Source: JARKQH01 sp964631605
GTDB lineage: Bacteria > Verrucomicrobiota > Verrucomicrobiia > Limisphaerales > UBA8199
Length of the DNA stretch: 64,000 bases
Assembly (NCBI GenBank): GCA_964631605.1
Contig: CAZVYG010000002.1
Coordinates: 81,698 to 145,697, forward strand
Reading direction: 5' to 3'
Shown here: piece after piece, positions 9,158 through 18,154 of the stretch
Layout of the letters: each line of letters begins with the position of its first letter
How positions within the stretch are numbered: position 1 is the stretch's first letter
Notes under the pieces: model-generated
The model's database searches: none
Told to the model about the DNA's origin: nothing
Seen by the model: only the letters and a program-made list of their open reading frames with translations
Program-made: the position numbers and the translations under genes

Positions 9158-11280
9158 TTAACGCAGGCGAAAATATCGTGCGCTCCCAGACATTGACGTC
9201 GAGTAAGTGCAGGTTGGGCCATTGGTATTTACGCCTTCGGTGATATCTGTCCATCGCTCGGGGGTCAATGAGGAGGCGGATTGGAGGGTGTAGCCCGTCA
9301 CCCAGGCCAGGTTCAGGACATGGCTCGGGCGGCGGTACCAGTGCAGCATTGGCATGCGCGCCCGAATTTGGAGGTTGCCGGACNNNNNNNNNNGGTGCCG
9401 GCGGTACAGGGAAACGTTTAAAACGCCTGCCAGTAACCCGAGCATCCCCCGGAATCCTCGTTGCAGCCAATCGAGGCCAGGCCACCGCAACCGCCTGTGA
9501 AAACTTCCAGGTTGGTGTCAAAGTCGCTGGGACAAGTGTCCAGCGTCACCTTGCTCGTGGCTGAAGGTGTGAAGGTAAACCACACCCCCTTGGTTCGCGT
9601 GCGGCCGAGGCAGGCCGAGTAGCCATCATCTGTGGCGTTGGCGGTGTTCAGAACACAATACACATTTTCAGTCAGAGGAATGGCGCCGGTGCAGGCGTCG
9701 TTAACCAACCCCGCCGATGCGTTAAGGTCCAGCTCCACCTTTTGGGCATAAACCCGATGATGTCCCCCTTCACTTTCGTCCCAGACCAGCACGGCTCCTT
9801 TGGGGACCACCCCCGAAGCATCGAACGCCACCTGTGCCGATCGCTGCATCAGGCCGGGATTGGATTGCGACGAACCATCCCAATAAACCCATTGGGACCA
9901 ATACTTGGCGCCGCTGGCGTTCAGGCGAGTGCCGGCAATGTCCCAGTTCCAGCCGCCATTGTCGTCATAAACGACCAGCGCGCCGTTGCGTGTGTCAGAG
10001 ACAATTCGCGGTTCGCCCTGGCCGCCGGGCGCCCCTTGCCCGAGAATATACGGGGGCAGGAGCACGCCCAAAGGGTTCCACACAAGGCTGCCGTTGCTGT
10101 CCACACGCTGAGCGTAAAGATCACTGTAGTAATTCGTCAGCCCGAGCGGGGTGGCAGCGCCCCAATTGCGGTTGTCGAGCCACGCGACTATAGAGCCGCC
10201 CGCGCCGTCGGTCGTGACAGAAGGTGCGGTATAGTACGGCGCGTAGTAACTGCCGCCAACCACGTTCGAATCGAGGACGACAACGCCGGCCGATGCCCAA
10301 AGCTTGTTTCCGTTGGCATCCAGCCGCTGCATCCGCACGGTGTAACGGTAAGGGTACGCCCCATCGGTGGCGACCCAGCACAGCAGCAACCCTCCCGAAC
10401 CATCTTGAGCAAGGTCGTAACCCACGATGCCCCCATGAGTGGCCACAACCAGACCTGAAGGACCCCACTGGAGTCCAGCCTTGACCCGCTGCGCCACGAG
10501 TTGGCCCCCGGCAGCGGACCACACCGCAAAGATGCCCCCGGGCACAGGTGTGGGAAATGTCCCACCCGTGCCGTCGCTAATCATCTTGTAGCCATTCTGC
10601 TCAGTCCCCGGGATGAGTTCGATGCCCTCGAGCCCCGGGGCATCGAGTGCCCCTGAAGGCTGCAGGTGGGTGAGGCGATGCGCCCACCCGACGAACGCTC
10701 CGCCAATATTATCTGGCACGATACGAGGGCCGCCCGCGCTGCCCAGCGAGGTGCCGACCTTGACATCCGACGCGCCCCAGAGTAGCGCACCGCTGGCATT
10801 CAGGCGTTGGGCGTAAATGCCGTCCACGAACGATTGGCCGGTCCACCACGCCACAAGCAGCCCGCCGGAACCGTCGGGTGCCACCGCAGGCTCGTGGCAA
10901 GTCGCCCGGCTGCTGACATAGATACCGGTACTGCCCCCGGCCCAGACCTTGTTGCCACTGCCGTTTATTCTCTGCGCCCGCAGCATCGCGCTGTAGGTCG
11001 AGGGCGTGAGGTCAAGAGCTTGTATCCAAAGGATGATAGCACCGCCGTCACCGTCGGAAACCACCCCACCGTTCCAGACGGAATGGGGACTGACCTCCTC
11101 GTCCATTTTAATGCCGTTCGCGCCCCATACGGTTCCGCCATCAGCGCCCCGACCGGCGGTGGGCCCGCCCAAGAGGGCAAGCCCAAGGGTCAACAATAGA
11201 AACTGCGATAGAAGGGTTTGTTGGGAGGGAAAGCAGCCGGAATGGCCAGGCCGCGTCGAAGGAATCGAGATAGCTTTCAT
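9158..11280 (-). CDS. Secreted PPC-like domain protein, interrupted by a stop and an assembly gap
   Basis: Large exported protein. After a signal peptide (FLLLTLGLALLGG to AGRGA) come repeated blocks of 'D..GG..V.W.....YAQR....G...W', a beta-propeller-like pattern seven or more times, then a Cys-rich PPC-like domain (NDACTGAIPL to GCNEDSGGCSG). A TAA at 9420-9418 follows YWQAF, yet translation beyond it in the same frame gives TFPCTAGT, the expected continuation, up to the N run. Beyond the gap a second frame gives SGNLQIRARMP and ends TLQSASSLTPERW to SARYFRLR, a typical Verrucomicrobial C-terminal module, stopping at 9158. I read this as one gene split by an assembly artefact. No enzymatic motif is seen; it may bind a surface polymer. 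Confidence 0.7.
9384..9393. other. Assembly gap (10 N)
   Basis: A run of ten N bases, the usual placeholder for a scaffold join of unknown or estimated length. The frame shifts across it, and the missing piece of the PPC-like domain looks longer than 3-4 residues, so the true gap is probably a few tens of bases. Confidence 0.98.
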
Positions 11281-11708
11281 GGCGAATGCCGCGGGTTGAA
11301 TTCGGGGGTTGGAGTCACGGATCACCCCGCGGGCTGGCCAAGCCCCGCCAGACGGCAACAATGACGGGATGAGGAGCAGCCGCGGGTTTACCGCTGGCCC
11401 TCAAGGGTGTGCCGCACGGTTCAGAGAAGGTCGCCGACCTGAAACGAATCGCGGCCATCCCGAACCCTGGGCCAAACGCCCAAGGCACGGACTCTCCGTC
11501 CATGCTGACTTTCGGGGCCATGAAACAATGTTAGGCAAACGGCTCGGTTTGTCAATGTTTCTTTTATGTCAAGGCGCACCAAGCGACGAGGCCTGTTCCC
11601 GGATTGGGAACGCTACAGCAAGGAACGGGCGGTGAAGACTCTTCCACGCTCGGTTCCGTGAGTTCCAGCCAGGGCTAAGGGTGGCTGGCGGCACGAGGCG
11701 CGGCTGGA
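11281..11708. other. Intergenic region between the PPC-like gene and fur
   Basis: About 430 bases separate the divergent starts. No credible reading frame, RNA gene or repeat is seen. The AT-richer stretch 11520-11580 contains tttgtcaatg and tcttttatgtcaa and may hold the promoter of the minus-strand gene, but no clear boxes stand out. Confidence 0.5.
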
Positions 11709-11738
11709 TTGACTTGGGTTGCAAGCGAACCTTACAAT
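11709..11738 (+). promoter_or_regulatory. Sigma70-like promoter of fur-family gene
   Basis: TTGACT at 11709-11714, 18-base spacer, TACAAT at 11733-11738, then only six bases to the ATG at 11745. Transcription would start at the first codon, giving a leaderless mRNA. No Shine-Dalgarno sequence precedes the ATG, which fits. Confidence 0.65.
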
Positions 11739-11744
11739 TCAGTC

Positions 11745-12218
11745 ATGGCACAAGCAGGAAAAAGATCCGCCAGGCAGCGGTTCCTGGATTTCCTTGAGCG
11801 CAGGAATCTTCGGGTCACCGCGCAACGGCAGGCGATCCTCGAAACGGTGTTTTCCACCCGCCAGCATTTTACCGCCGATGAACTGCTGGCCTGGGCGCGC
11901 CGCCGCGACCCTTCGGTGTCGCGGGCGACGGTTTACCGGACGCTGCCATTGCTGACGGAGAGTGGATTGGTCAGGGAAATGGATTTCGGGAAGGACCACA
12001 AGTATTACGACCCGAATTACGCGGAGCATCCCCACCATAACCACATCATTTGCGAGGATTGCGGCCGGATTGTTGAGTTCGAGAGCAAGGAGATCAAGAA
12101 ACTGGAGGCTGAGATTGGCCAACGCCTGGGCTTTGCGGTCAAAACCCATCGGTTGCAGCTCAGCGCCCGCTGTGAAGAGCTGCGCAAGCACGGGACCTGC
12201 TCGAGGAAAGACTCCTGA
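11745..12218 (+). CDS. fur: Fur/PerR-family metalloregulator
   Basis: DNA-binding metal sensor of 157 residues, normal family length. The N-terminal winged helix includes RVTAQRQAILETVF and the recognition segment SRATVYRTLPLLTESGLV. The dimerisation domain carries the His-rich metal motif HPHHNHIICEDCGRIVEF (CxxC pair) and a second pair near the end (ARCEELRKHGTC), consistent with a structural zinc site. Fur, PerR and Zur cannot be told apart with confidence from these motifs. The start ATG at 11745 is chosen because the promoter at 11709-11738 would exclude the earlier in-frame start. The gene is followed 27 bp later by tsaC/sua5. Confidence 0.92.
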   Translation: MAQAGKRSARQRFLDFLERRNLRVTAQRQAILETVFSTRQHFTADELLAWARRRDPSVSRATVYRTLPLLTESGLVREMDFGKDHKYYDPNYAEHPHHNHIICEDCGRIVEFESKEIKKLEAEIGQRLGFAVKTHRLQLSARCEELRKHGTCSRKDS

Positions 12219-12245
12219 TCCGCCCCCAGGCCGCTGTTACGAACC

Positions 12246-13268
12246 TTGCACCCTCCTGCTCCATCGCACGCCACCGTCGCCCCCACGCATACTCCCGAGC
12301 TGTTCCGCGCGGCGATCGCACAGGCCGCCGCGCTGTTGCGGGCCGGCCAAGTGGTGGCGCTGCCGACGGAGACGGTTTACGGGCTGGCGGCCAACGCGCT
12401 TGATGCCGCCGCGGTAAGGCGGATTTTTTCGGTCAAAGGCCGGCCCGCCAACAACCCGCTCATTGTCCATGTGGCCGACGAGAAGATGGCCCGCAGGTGT
12501 GTCGCGGCCTGGCCTGAAATGGCGCAGCGACTGGCGCGCGCCTTCTGGCCCGGACCGCTGACGCTGGTGCTGCCTCGCAGCGCCGACATCCCCGACGTGG
12601 TGGTGGCGGGAGGCGGCACTGTTGGGATAAGGTGGCCCAGCCACCCGGTAATTCAAGAGGTGATTCGCGAGTGCGGATTTCCGCTGGCGGCGCCCAGTGC
12701 GAACCTCTCCAACCGGGTGTCGCCCACCACCGCCGCGCATGTGCGCAGTCAACTCGGGGCGCGGATTTCTTTGATCGTGGACGGCGGCCCGTGCCAGATC
12801 GGAATCGAGTCCACGGTGCTCGACCTTACCCAGGAGCCCCCGCGGGTGCTGCGGCCCGGAATGATCCACGACCAGGCGCTGGCAGCGGTCACCGGCCGCC
12901 TTCAAAGCGCCGAGGGCAGCGATAGCCCCATCCTCAAGAGCCCGGGCCTCCTGCCAAAACACTATGCTCCGAAGGCCCAATTGCGCATCTGGGCATGGGA
13001 AAACGATAGGCAACTTCGGGAGCTGGTCGCCGGCTCCGGGATGGCCTTGTCCCGAGTTCAAGTGATTGCCCACTCGCGGGTGCCGGCCCCCGGCGGCTTT
13101 GGGCGGGTATCCGTAATTCCCCACGATGCGGAGGCCTTCGCCCGGGCGATTTACGCCGAATTGCACGCCGGAGATGAGGAAGGCGTTGGGTTGGTGGTGG
13201 TCGAGGCCCTGCCCGACCAGCCCGAATGGCAGGCCATTGCGGATCGTTTGAGGCGGGCTGCGGCGTAA
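12246..13268 (+). CDS. tsaC: L-threonylcarbamoyladenylate synthase (TsaC/Sua5)
   Basis: Makes threonylcarbamoyl-AMP from threonine, bicarbonate and ATP for the t6A37 modification of ANN-decoding tRNAs. The 340-residue length and the second domain after about residue 210 mark the longer Sua5 form rather than the single-domain TsaC. Motifs are PTETVYGLAANA, the basic loop IFSVKGRPANNPLIVHV, PLAAPSANLSNRVSPT and GIESTVLDL, then the linker LKSPGLLPKHYAPKA leading into the Sua5 domain. The apparent start is TTG at 12246; no ATG precedes the conserved domain, so this weak start or another non-ATG codon must be used. It probably shares a transcript with fur. Confidence 0.93.
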   Translation: MHPPAPSHATVAPTHTPELFRAAIAQAAALLRAGQVVALPTETVYGLAANALDAAAVRRIFSVKGRPANNPLIVHVADEKMARRCVAAWPEMAQRLARAFWPGPLTLVLPRSADIPDVVVAGGGTVGIRWPSHPVIQEVIRECGFPLAAPSANLSNRVSPTTAAHVRSQLGARISLIVDGGPCQIGIESTVLDLTQEPPRVLRPGMIHDQALAAVTGRLQSAEGSDSPILKSPGLLPKHYAPKAQLRIWAWENDRQLRELVAGSGMALSRVQVIAHSRVPAPGGFGRVSVIPHDAEAFARAIYAELHAGDEEGVGLVVVEALPDQPEWQAIADRLRRAAA

Positions 13269-13388
13269 TGGCCGCACCGGCTGCCGCATCCTGCCGCTGC
13301 CGGAGGGGGCCCGCGGTTCAAACGCCGCAAAAAACTCCCGCGACGTTTATTTGACGAACGGTTGCAAATGTCGCAATCTTCGCCGGTT

Positions 13389-14909
13389 ATGAGACGGTTA
13401 CTGATTCTGACAGCATTAGCCGGGATGGCCGCCTGCGGCCTCATGGCCCAGAACGCGACATCAGCGACGTCCACACGTTCACTGAGCTTGCGCGAATGCA
13501 TCGAACTGTCCCTCAAGCATAATCTGGACATCCAGGTGGAACGGTATCTACCTGAACTGGCACTCTATGATTTGAGAGGGCGCTACGGGGCCTATGACCC
13601 GACGTTCACTTTTCGGGGAGAGACCGAGCATACAGAATCGGGATCCCGCACCTTCTCGGGCGCCTTTGAACTGCCCGGCACCGAGACCGAGAGCCAGTCT
13701 TTCAGCAGCAGCGTGGGCGGCCTGTTGCCCTGGGGCATGACCTACAACCTGCTGGGCAATGTGAGCGACACCTACGGCACCAGCTTCCGCAGCGACAACG
13801 GCATCATCGTGCCAAATCCTTTTGAATCGAGCCAGGGTTCCGCCTCGCTGGTCGTCAACCAGCATTTGTTGCGGGACTTTTGGATTGACAGCACGCGTTT
13901 GGGGATTCGCCTGGCGAAGAACCGGCTCAAGTATTCCGAATTGCAGTTGCTGCTGCGGCTGATGCAGACGGTAACGCAGACCGAGATTGCGTACTACAAC
14001 CTGGTCGCGTTGCGGGAATATGTGCAGGTGCAGCAAACCGCCGTCGAACTGGCGGAACGCCTCCTGCAGGAAAACCGCAAGCGGGTCGAGGTGGGAGCCA
14101 TGGCCCCGCTGGACGAAAAACAAGCCGAATCGCAGACCGCCGCCAGCCGGGCCGATTTGCTGGCCGCGCAGAACGCCGTCGCCATTCAGGAAAACACACT
14201 CAAGAACCTGCTCACCGCCCAATACACGGATTGGGCCGATCTGCAGATTGTGCCCGCGGAATCCTTGAAGGCCGAGCGCCAGTTTTTCAACCGGCAGGAT
14301 AGCTGGAACAAAGGCTTGGAAAAACGGCCCGAACTATTGCAGGCCAAACTCGACCTCGAACAGGCGGGCATTCAACTCAAGTACGCGAAAAACCAACTCC
14401 TCCCCCTGGTGGATGTTTTCGGCACGTTCGGATACAACGGTTCCGGTCCGGAGTTCAGCGGCGCGCTCGAGGACATTCGGCGGCGGGACCTGCCCGCCTG
14501 GTCGTATGGCGGAATGATCAGCTTCCCCCTGGCGAATACGGGGGCGAAAAATGCCTATCGTTCCAACAAGGCCCTGGTGGAGCGGTCGGTGCTGACGGTC
14601 AAGCGCCTCGAACAGCAGATCATGGTCGAAATTGATAACGCCTTGAAGACGGCCCAGTCCGCCTTCCAGCGGGTGGCGGCCACGCGGGCGGCCAGCGAAT
14701 ATGCGGAAGCGGCGCTGCAGGCCGAGCAGAAGAAACTCGAAAGCGGCAAGAGCACCAGTTTCCAAGTCCTGCAGTTGCAGAAGGACCTGACGGACGCCCG
14801 CGGGGCCGAGATTCGCGCCTTGGCGGAATATAACAACGCGCTGGCCCAACTCAGCCTGGCCGAGGGCACCACGCTCCTGCGCCATAGAATAGACGTCGAG
14901 GTCCGGTAA
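13389..14909 (+). CDS. TolC-family outer-membrane efflux protein
   Basis: Outer-membrane channel of 506 residues with two outer-membrane-efflux repeats forming the beta-barrel and periplasmic alpha-barrel. A signal peptide runs MRRLLILTALAGMAACGLMA. Repeat 1 starts LSLRECIELSLKHNLDIQVE and repeat 2 contains KRPELLQAKLDLEQAGIQLKYAKNQLLPLVDVFG, the classic TolC internal symmetry; the long helices end in ESGKSTSFQVLQLQKDLTDARGAEI. The ATG at 13389 begins the signal peptide; an in-frame ATG at 13368 is possible. No pump gene is adjacent, but the MacAB-type operon at 22.5-27.4 kb has no channel of its own and could use this one. Confidence 0.92.
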   Translation: MRRLLILTALAGMAACGLMAQNATSATSTRSLSLRECIELSLKHNLDIQVERYLPELALYDLRGRYGAYDPTFTFRGETEHTESGSRTFSGAFELPGTETESQSFSSSVGGLLPWGMTYNLLGNVSDTYGTSFRSDNGIIVPNPFESSQGSASLVVNQHLLRDFWIDSTRLGIRLAKNRLKYSELQLLLRLMQTVTQTEIAYYNLVALREYVQVQQTAVELAERLLQENRKRVEVGAMAPLDEKQAESQTAASRADLLAAQNAVAIQENTLKNLLTAQYTDWADLQIVPAESLKAERQFFNRQDSWNKGLEKRPELLQAKLDLEQAGIQLKYAKNQLLPLVDVFGTFGYNGSGPEFSGALEDIRRRDLPAWSYGGMISFPLANTGAKNAYRSNKALVERSVLTVKRLEQQIMVEIDNALKTAQSAFQRVAATRAASEYAEAALQAEQKKLESGKSTSFQVLQLQKDLTDARGAEIRALAEYNNALAQLSLAEGTTLLRHRIDVEVR

Positions 14910-14998
14910 GCCTCAATTCAAGAGAAGTGGGCCGGGAGCAGCAGCAACTCACGCTGGCCGGGGGCCAGCCGGTTTTTGAGTGGGTGCATCGCCACTCG

Positions 14999-15024
14999 AA
15001 CGGGCAACTGTAACGGGCAACTGT
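14999..15024 (+). repeat. 13-bp tandem duplication
   Basis: Two perfect copies of aacgggcaactgt lie head to tail in the noncoding region before the WXG100-like cluster. It may be a chance duplication or a binding site pair. Confidence 0.7.
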
Positions 15025-15159
15025 TTACGTCGGAGGTGCGCCTGGCGGGGTTGCGTAATCGCCAAAAAAGGGGCAGGCTTGGACAGGCGAGGGAGTCCCC
15101 CTCGCCCCGCGGCGGGCCGGACAACCTTGCCGCCGTGGCATGGAAAGCGAGCATAGACT

Positions 15160-15432
15160 ATGGCCCAAGCCATCATGGATCCCGAGCAGGTGCGGCGGTT
15201 CGCCGAGGAGCTCAAACGCTTCAACACGGACCTGCAGGATAAAATCGCCTCGCTGCAAGCCCGGTTTGCGGCCTTGGGGGACACCTGGCAGGACGAGGAG
15301 CACGCGAAGTTCGCCGAGGAATTTCGTCAAACGATGAAGACGCTGAAGAAATTCGTGGAAATCTCGAATCACCAGACGCCCTTCCTGTTGCGTAAAGCCC
15401 AGCGAATTGAGGAATACCTGAATCAGCGGTAA
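15160..15432 (+). CDS. WXG100-like small helical protein
   Basis: Ninety-residue, almost entirely helical protein with the central Trp turn TWQDEEHAKF (W43, D45) that replaces the Gly of WXG with Asp. Length, the two predicted helices around the turn and the absence of a signal peptide match the WXG100/EsxA superfamily of type VII secretion substrates. It opens a three-gene cluster: the next gene starts 4 bp after its stop. The third gene has the same W-x-D spacing. No FtsK/EssC ATPase is in this window. Function beyond family resemblance is inference. Confidence 0.75.
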   Translation: MAQAIMDPEQVRRFAEELKRFNTDLQDKIASLQARFAALGDTWQDEEHAKFAEEFRQTMKTLKKFVEISNHQTPFLLRKAQRIEEYLNQR

Positions 15433-15436
15433 AGTC

Positions 15437-16000
15437 ATGACCTCGCGCGCGCGTGTCACTTCGGTCGAGGCGTTGGAGGCCTTTCGGTCGCGGCTGGTCG
15501 TCTATGCCGCGCAAGCCCGTGCGGCCCTCGAGGAGGTCAGCGCCGAGGTCCTGCACACTCGCGACTGGATCGAGAACGACCGGCGCACGTTCTGGGAAAA
15601 CCAGGTTCGCCGGCGGTCCCGGGCCTTGGAAGAAGCCCAGCAGGCGCTGTTTAGCGCCCGCCTTTCCACCCTCAAGACCGAATGTTCCGCCGAACAACTG
15701 CTGGTTCACCGCGCCAAACGCGCTCTCGAGGATGCCGAGGGCAAACTGCGCCTGGTCAAGCACTGGTGCCGCGACTTCGACAATCGCATCCAACCCCTGC
15801 TCAAGCAGACCGAGAAGCTTCACAGCGTGCTTTCCAATGACCTGACCCTGGCCGCCGCCTTCCTGGCCCAGGCGGTTTCCACTCTGGCCGATTATGCCCA
15901 GGCCAAGCCGCCGGCCGGCATTACCCCGCCCCCGTCGTCCGCTGCTCCAGTCGCTCCCTCGCCAGAACGGGATGCGGACGCGAAAGGAGGTGCCTCGTGA
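15437..16000 (+). CDS. Coiled-coil protein of the WXG100-like cluster
   Basis: I cannot assign a function. The product has 187 residues: a mostly helical, heptad-rich body with RDWIENDRRTFWENQVRRR near residue 45, an extended coiled coil (RSRALEEAQQALFSARL, then HRAKRALEDAEGKLRLV), and a disordered Pro/Ala/Ser tail after residue 155. It lacks signal peptide and membrane segments. Placed between two small W-x-D proteins and overlapping the second by 4 bp (GTGA), it is most likely their structural or chaperone partner. Resemblance to uncharacterised proteins of the Planctomycetes-Verrucomicrobia group is from memory and should be searched. Confidence 0.72.
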   Translation: MTSRARVTSVEALEAFRSRLVVYAAQARAALEEVSAEVLHTRDWIENDRRTFWENQVRRRSRALEEAQQALFSARLSTLKTECSAEQLLVHRAKRALEDAEGKLRLVKHWCRDFDNRIQPLLKQTEKLHSVLSNDLTLAAAFLAQAVSTLADYAQAKPPAGITPPPSSAAPVAPSPERDADAKGGAS

Positions 16001-16203
16001 ACCCCGCCGGTTCGCGCCTTGCCGCACTCACCAAGGAACTCCAGCAGCAGTGGCAACTTACCAAGGAATCCTGGAGCGATGTCAAGTGCCAGGAATTTGA
16101 GCGTCAGTTCATGCTCGAATTATTCAGCAGTGTGGACAAGACCGTGGCGGTTATCGAGCAACTCGACAAAGTCCTTGCCCGGATCAAGCAGGACTGTAGT
16201 TGA
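15997..16203 (+). CDS. Second W-x-D small helical protein
   Basis: Sixty-eight-residue helical protein. Its motif SWSDVKCQEF (W26, D28, F34) repeats the spacing TWQDEEHAKF of the first gene in the cluster, eight residues from Trp to Phe in both, suggesting a paralogue or heterodimer partner. The start is GTG at 15997, overlapping the stop of the preceding gene, and is decided by a near-perfect Shine-Dalgarno sequence aaaggagg at 15982-15989. This implies translational coupling and fixed stoichiometry. Function is unknown. Confidence 0.72.
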   Translation: MNPAGSRLAALTKELQQQWQLTKESWSDVKCQEFERQFMLELFSSVDKTVAVIEQLDKVLARIKQDCS

Positions 16204-16303
16204 GCCCTCGCCAACGCCAGCCAGGGGCGCCGCAGGGCCAAGGCAGCAACACCGGAGAAGGCCAAGAAGCCAGGCGAGGGCCGCCGTGGGGAAACTAAAA
16301 TTT

Positions 16304-16338
16304 CCTCGTTTACAAATGAGGCGGACTTTTGTTTTCTC
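16304..16338 (+). terminator. Possible intrinsic terminator after the WXG100-like cluster
   Basis: CCTCGTTT at 16304-16311 can pair with AAATGAGG at 16314-16321 (one G-U pair), followed by a T-rich run cggacttttgttttctc. The loop is very tight unless the inner pairs open, so this is a modest candidate. Confidence 0.3.
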
Positions 16339-16409
16339 AGGGCAGTGAAACCGGAAAGCCTAATCCGGGGCGGCATGCCCTCATGCTCAGACCAAAGGTT
16401 GCCAAGATT

Positions 16410-18002
16410 ATGACGACTCCCTGCTCTCATCCGTCGTGCGGCTGTTCCTGCCGTGCGGGTTCCCACCCTCAACTTCCCGCAGCCGCTGCCTTGACGCGGC
16501 GGCACTTCCTGGCCCGCATTGGTGCGGCGAGCGCGGCGGGCGTGGTTTTGCCGCCTTGGGAGGTCCTGGGCGCGGACAAAACCGACCTGGCGCTTCCCGT
16601 CCGTCCACCGCTTCCCGCGCAACCACTGCGCGTCCAGCCGGTGTTAACCTATCAACTGCCGCAGCGGCGCGAGGGGACCAGTTGGCGGGGCTGGGGCGCC
16701 ATTCAGACCGAAGAGCATGTGGCCGAAGAGAAAAACCGGATTGAGGCGGAACTGGGCCGTGTGCGGCGCCAGTGCGGGGTTGCCATGGAAATCCTGCCGC
16801 TGGCAACGGCGCAAAATCCTTCGCAGGCAGAGGCGCTTGGCAAGGGTCCTCACGATGTGATGCTGGTTTATGCCGCCAGCGGGGATGGGCGCATCCTCGA
16901 GGCCCTGGTGAAGCCCGAGAAGTGGAACCTGATGTTTCTGCGGCACGAGTCCGGGCCGGTCTATCTCTGGTATGAGATTGTGCATCCCCGTTTTCTGCGA
17001 AAGACGGTGGACCAGTATGGACAGCCGGGCGTGGATGTTCAGGACGTGGTCGTGGATCGAACGGAGGAACTGGCTTGGAGGCTGCGGGCGTTGCACGGAC
17101 TCAAGAACACTCTGGGCAAGCGAATTGTCGCCATCGGCGGCGCCGGGGGATGGGGCGAAGGGGGGCGCAAGGCGCCGGAAATTGCCCGGACCCTGTGGAA
17201 GATGGAGTTGGTTGACTGTCCGTACACAGAATTGGAGCCGCGGCTGAAAGCGGCTTATCAGAATGCGGACCTGGTCAAACGGTGTGAGGCGGCGGCACGC
17301 CAATATCTTCGCGGCCCGCGCACCTCCCTGCACACCACAACGGACTTTGTCAACAAGGCCTTCGTGCTGAATGAAGTCATGAAGGACCTGATGGCCGAGG
17401 CGAAGACAGACGCCATCACGGTTCAACATTGCATGGGCACGATCATGAGGGTGTCGCAAACGACGGCCTGCCTGCCGCTGAGCCTGCTCAACGACGAAGG
17501 ATACCTGGCGTTTTGCGAGTCCGATTTCGTGGTCATTCCTTCGGGCATCCTGCTTCACTATATTTCCGGCCTGCCGGTGTTCCTGAATGATCCCACCACC
17601 CCCCATGACAACGTCGTCACCCTGGCGCATTGCACCGCCCCGCGAAAGATGGATGGGCGGAGAGCGGAACGGGCGCGGATTCTCACGCATTTCGAGTCGG
17701 ACTACGGCGCGGCGCCGAAGGTGGAGATGAAAATCGGGCAGGTCTGCACCAACCTGGTGCCGGACTTTGACTGTCGGGAGTGGGTGGGTTTTGAAGGCAA
17801 AATCGTCGGCAACCCGTTCCTGGATATTTGCCGTTCGCAGATCGAGATGCAGGTTCTGGGCGACAGCGCCGCCCTGCTGCAGCAGATGAAAGGGTTCCAC
17901 TGGATGATGTCGTACGGCAATTTCCTGCGCGAAACCGGCTATGCGCTGAGCAAACTGGGAGTCCGGTTCCTGGACGTCAGCAAGAGCGGGGCAAAAGCTT
18001 AG
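16410..18002 (+). CDS. Tat-exported L-fucose/arabinose isomerase-like protein
   Basis: Product of 530 residues with a Cys-rich leader (CSHPSCGCSC) and a twin-arginine signal TRRHFLARIGAASAAG, implying export in folded form. The body resembles the L-fucose isomerase fold: an N-terminal domain (HDVMLVYAASGDGRILEAL), a middle domain (IGGAGGWGEGGRK) and a C-terminal part with ITVQHCMGTIM, CESDFVVIPSGILLHYISG and TLAHCTAPRKMDG. Acidic and His residues that could bind a divalent metal are present in the last region. Catalysis on a sugar is likely but unproven; an exported aldose-ketose isomerase would be unusual. Earlier in-frame Met codons at 16329 and 16383 would lengthen the leader. Confidence 0.75.
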   Translation: MTTPCSHPSCGCSCRAGSHPQLPAAAALTRRHFLARIGAASAAGVVLPPWEVLGADKTDLALPVRPPLPAQPLRVQPVLTYQLPQRREGTSWRGWGAIQTEEHVAEEKNRIEAELGRVRRQCGVAMEILPLATAQNPSQAEALGKGPHDVMLVYAASGDGRILEALVKPEKWNLMFLRHESGPVYLWYEIVHPRFLRKTVDQYGQPGVDVQDVVVDRTEELAWRLRALHGLKNTLGKRIVAIGGAGGWGEGGRKAPEIARTLWKMELVDCPYTELEPRLKAAYQNADLVKRCEAAARQYLRGPRTSLHTTTDFVNKAFVLNEVMKDLMAEAKTDAITVQHCMGTIMRVSQTTACLPLSLLNDEGYLAFCESDFVVIPSGILLHYISGLPVFLNDPTTPHDNVVTLAHCTAPRKMDGRRAERARILTHFESDYGAAPKVEMKIGQVCTNLVPDFDCREWVGFEGKIVGNPFLDICRSQIEMQVLGDSAALLQQMKGFHWMMSYGNFLRETGYALSKLGVRFLDVSKSGAKA

Positions 18003-18154
18003 GCTGCCAGACGATCCCGCCGAGGCTGTTGGAGAGTTCGCTGCGGGAGCTGTTCGTGCGCTCGCGGGGAACGACGGAAAAGCGGCGCGCCTTCCCCGGG
18101 AAGAGACAGTCGCGGGAACCGATTTTGCAACCGGTCACCCTGCTGAACGCCGGG

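Noticed and set aside
12237..13289. 350-residue minus-strand frame opposite tsaC
   Set aside because: Rich in Arg/His/Gly with no motif; it mirrors the coding strand's high-GC codon use.
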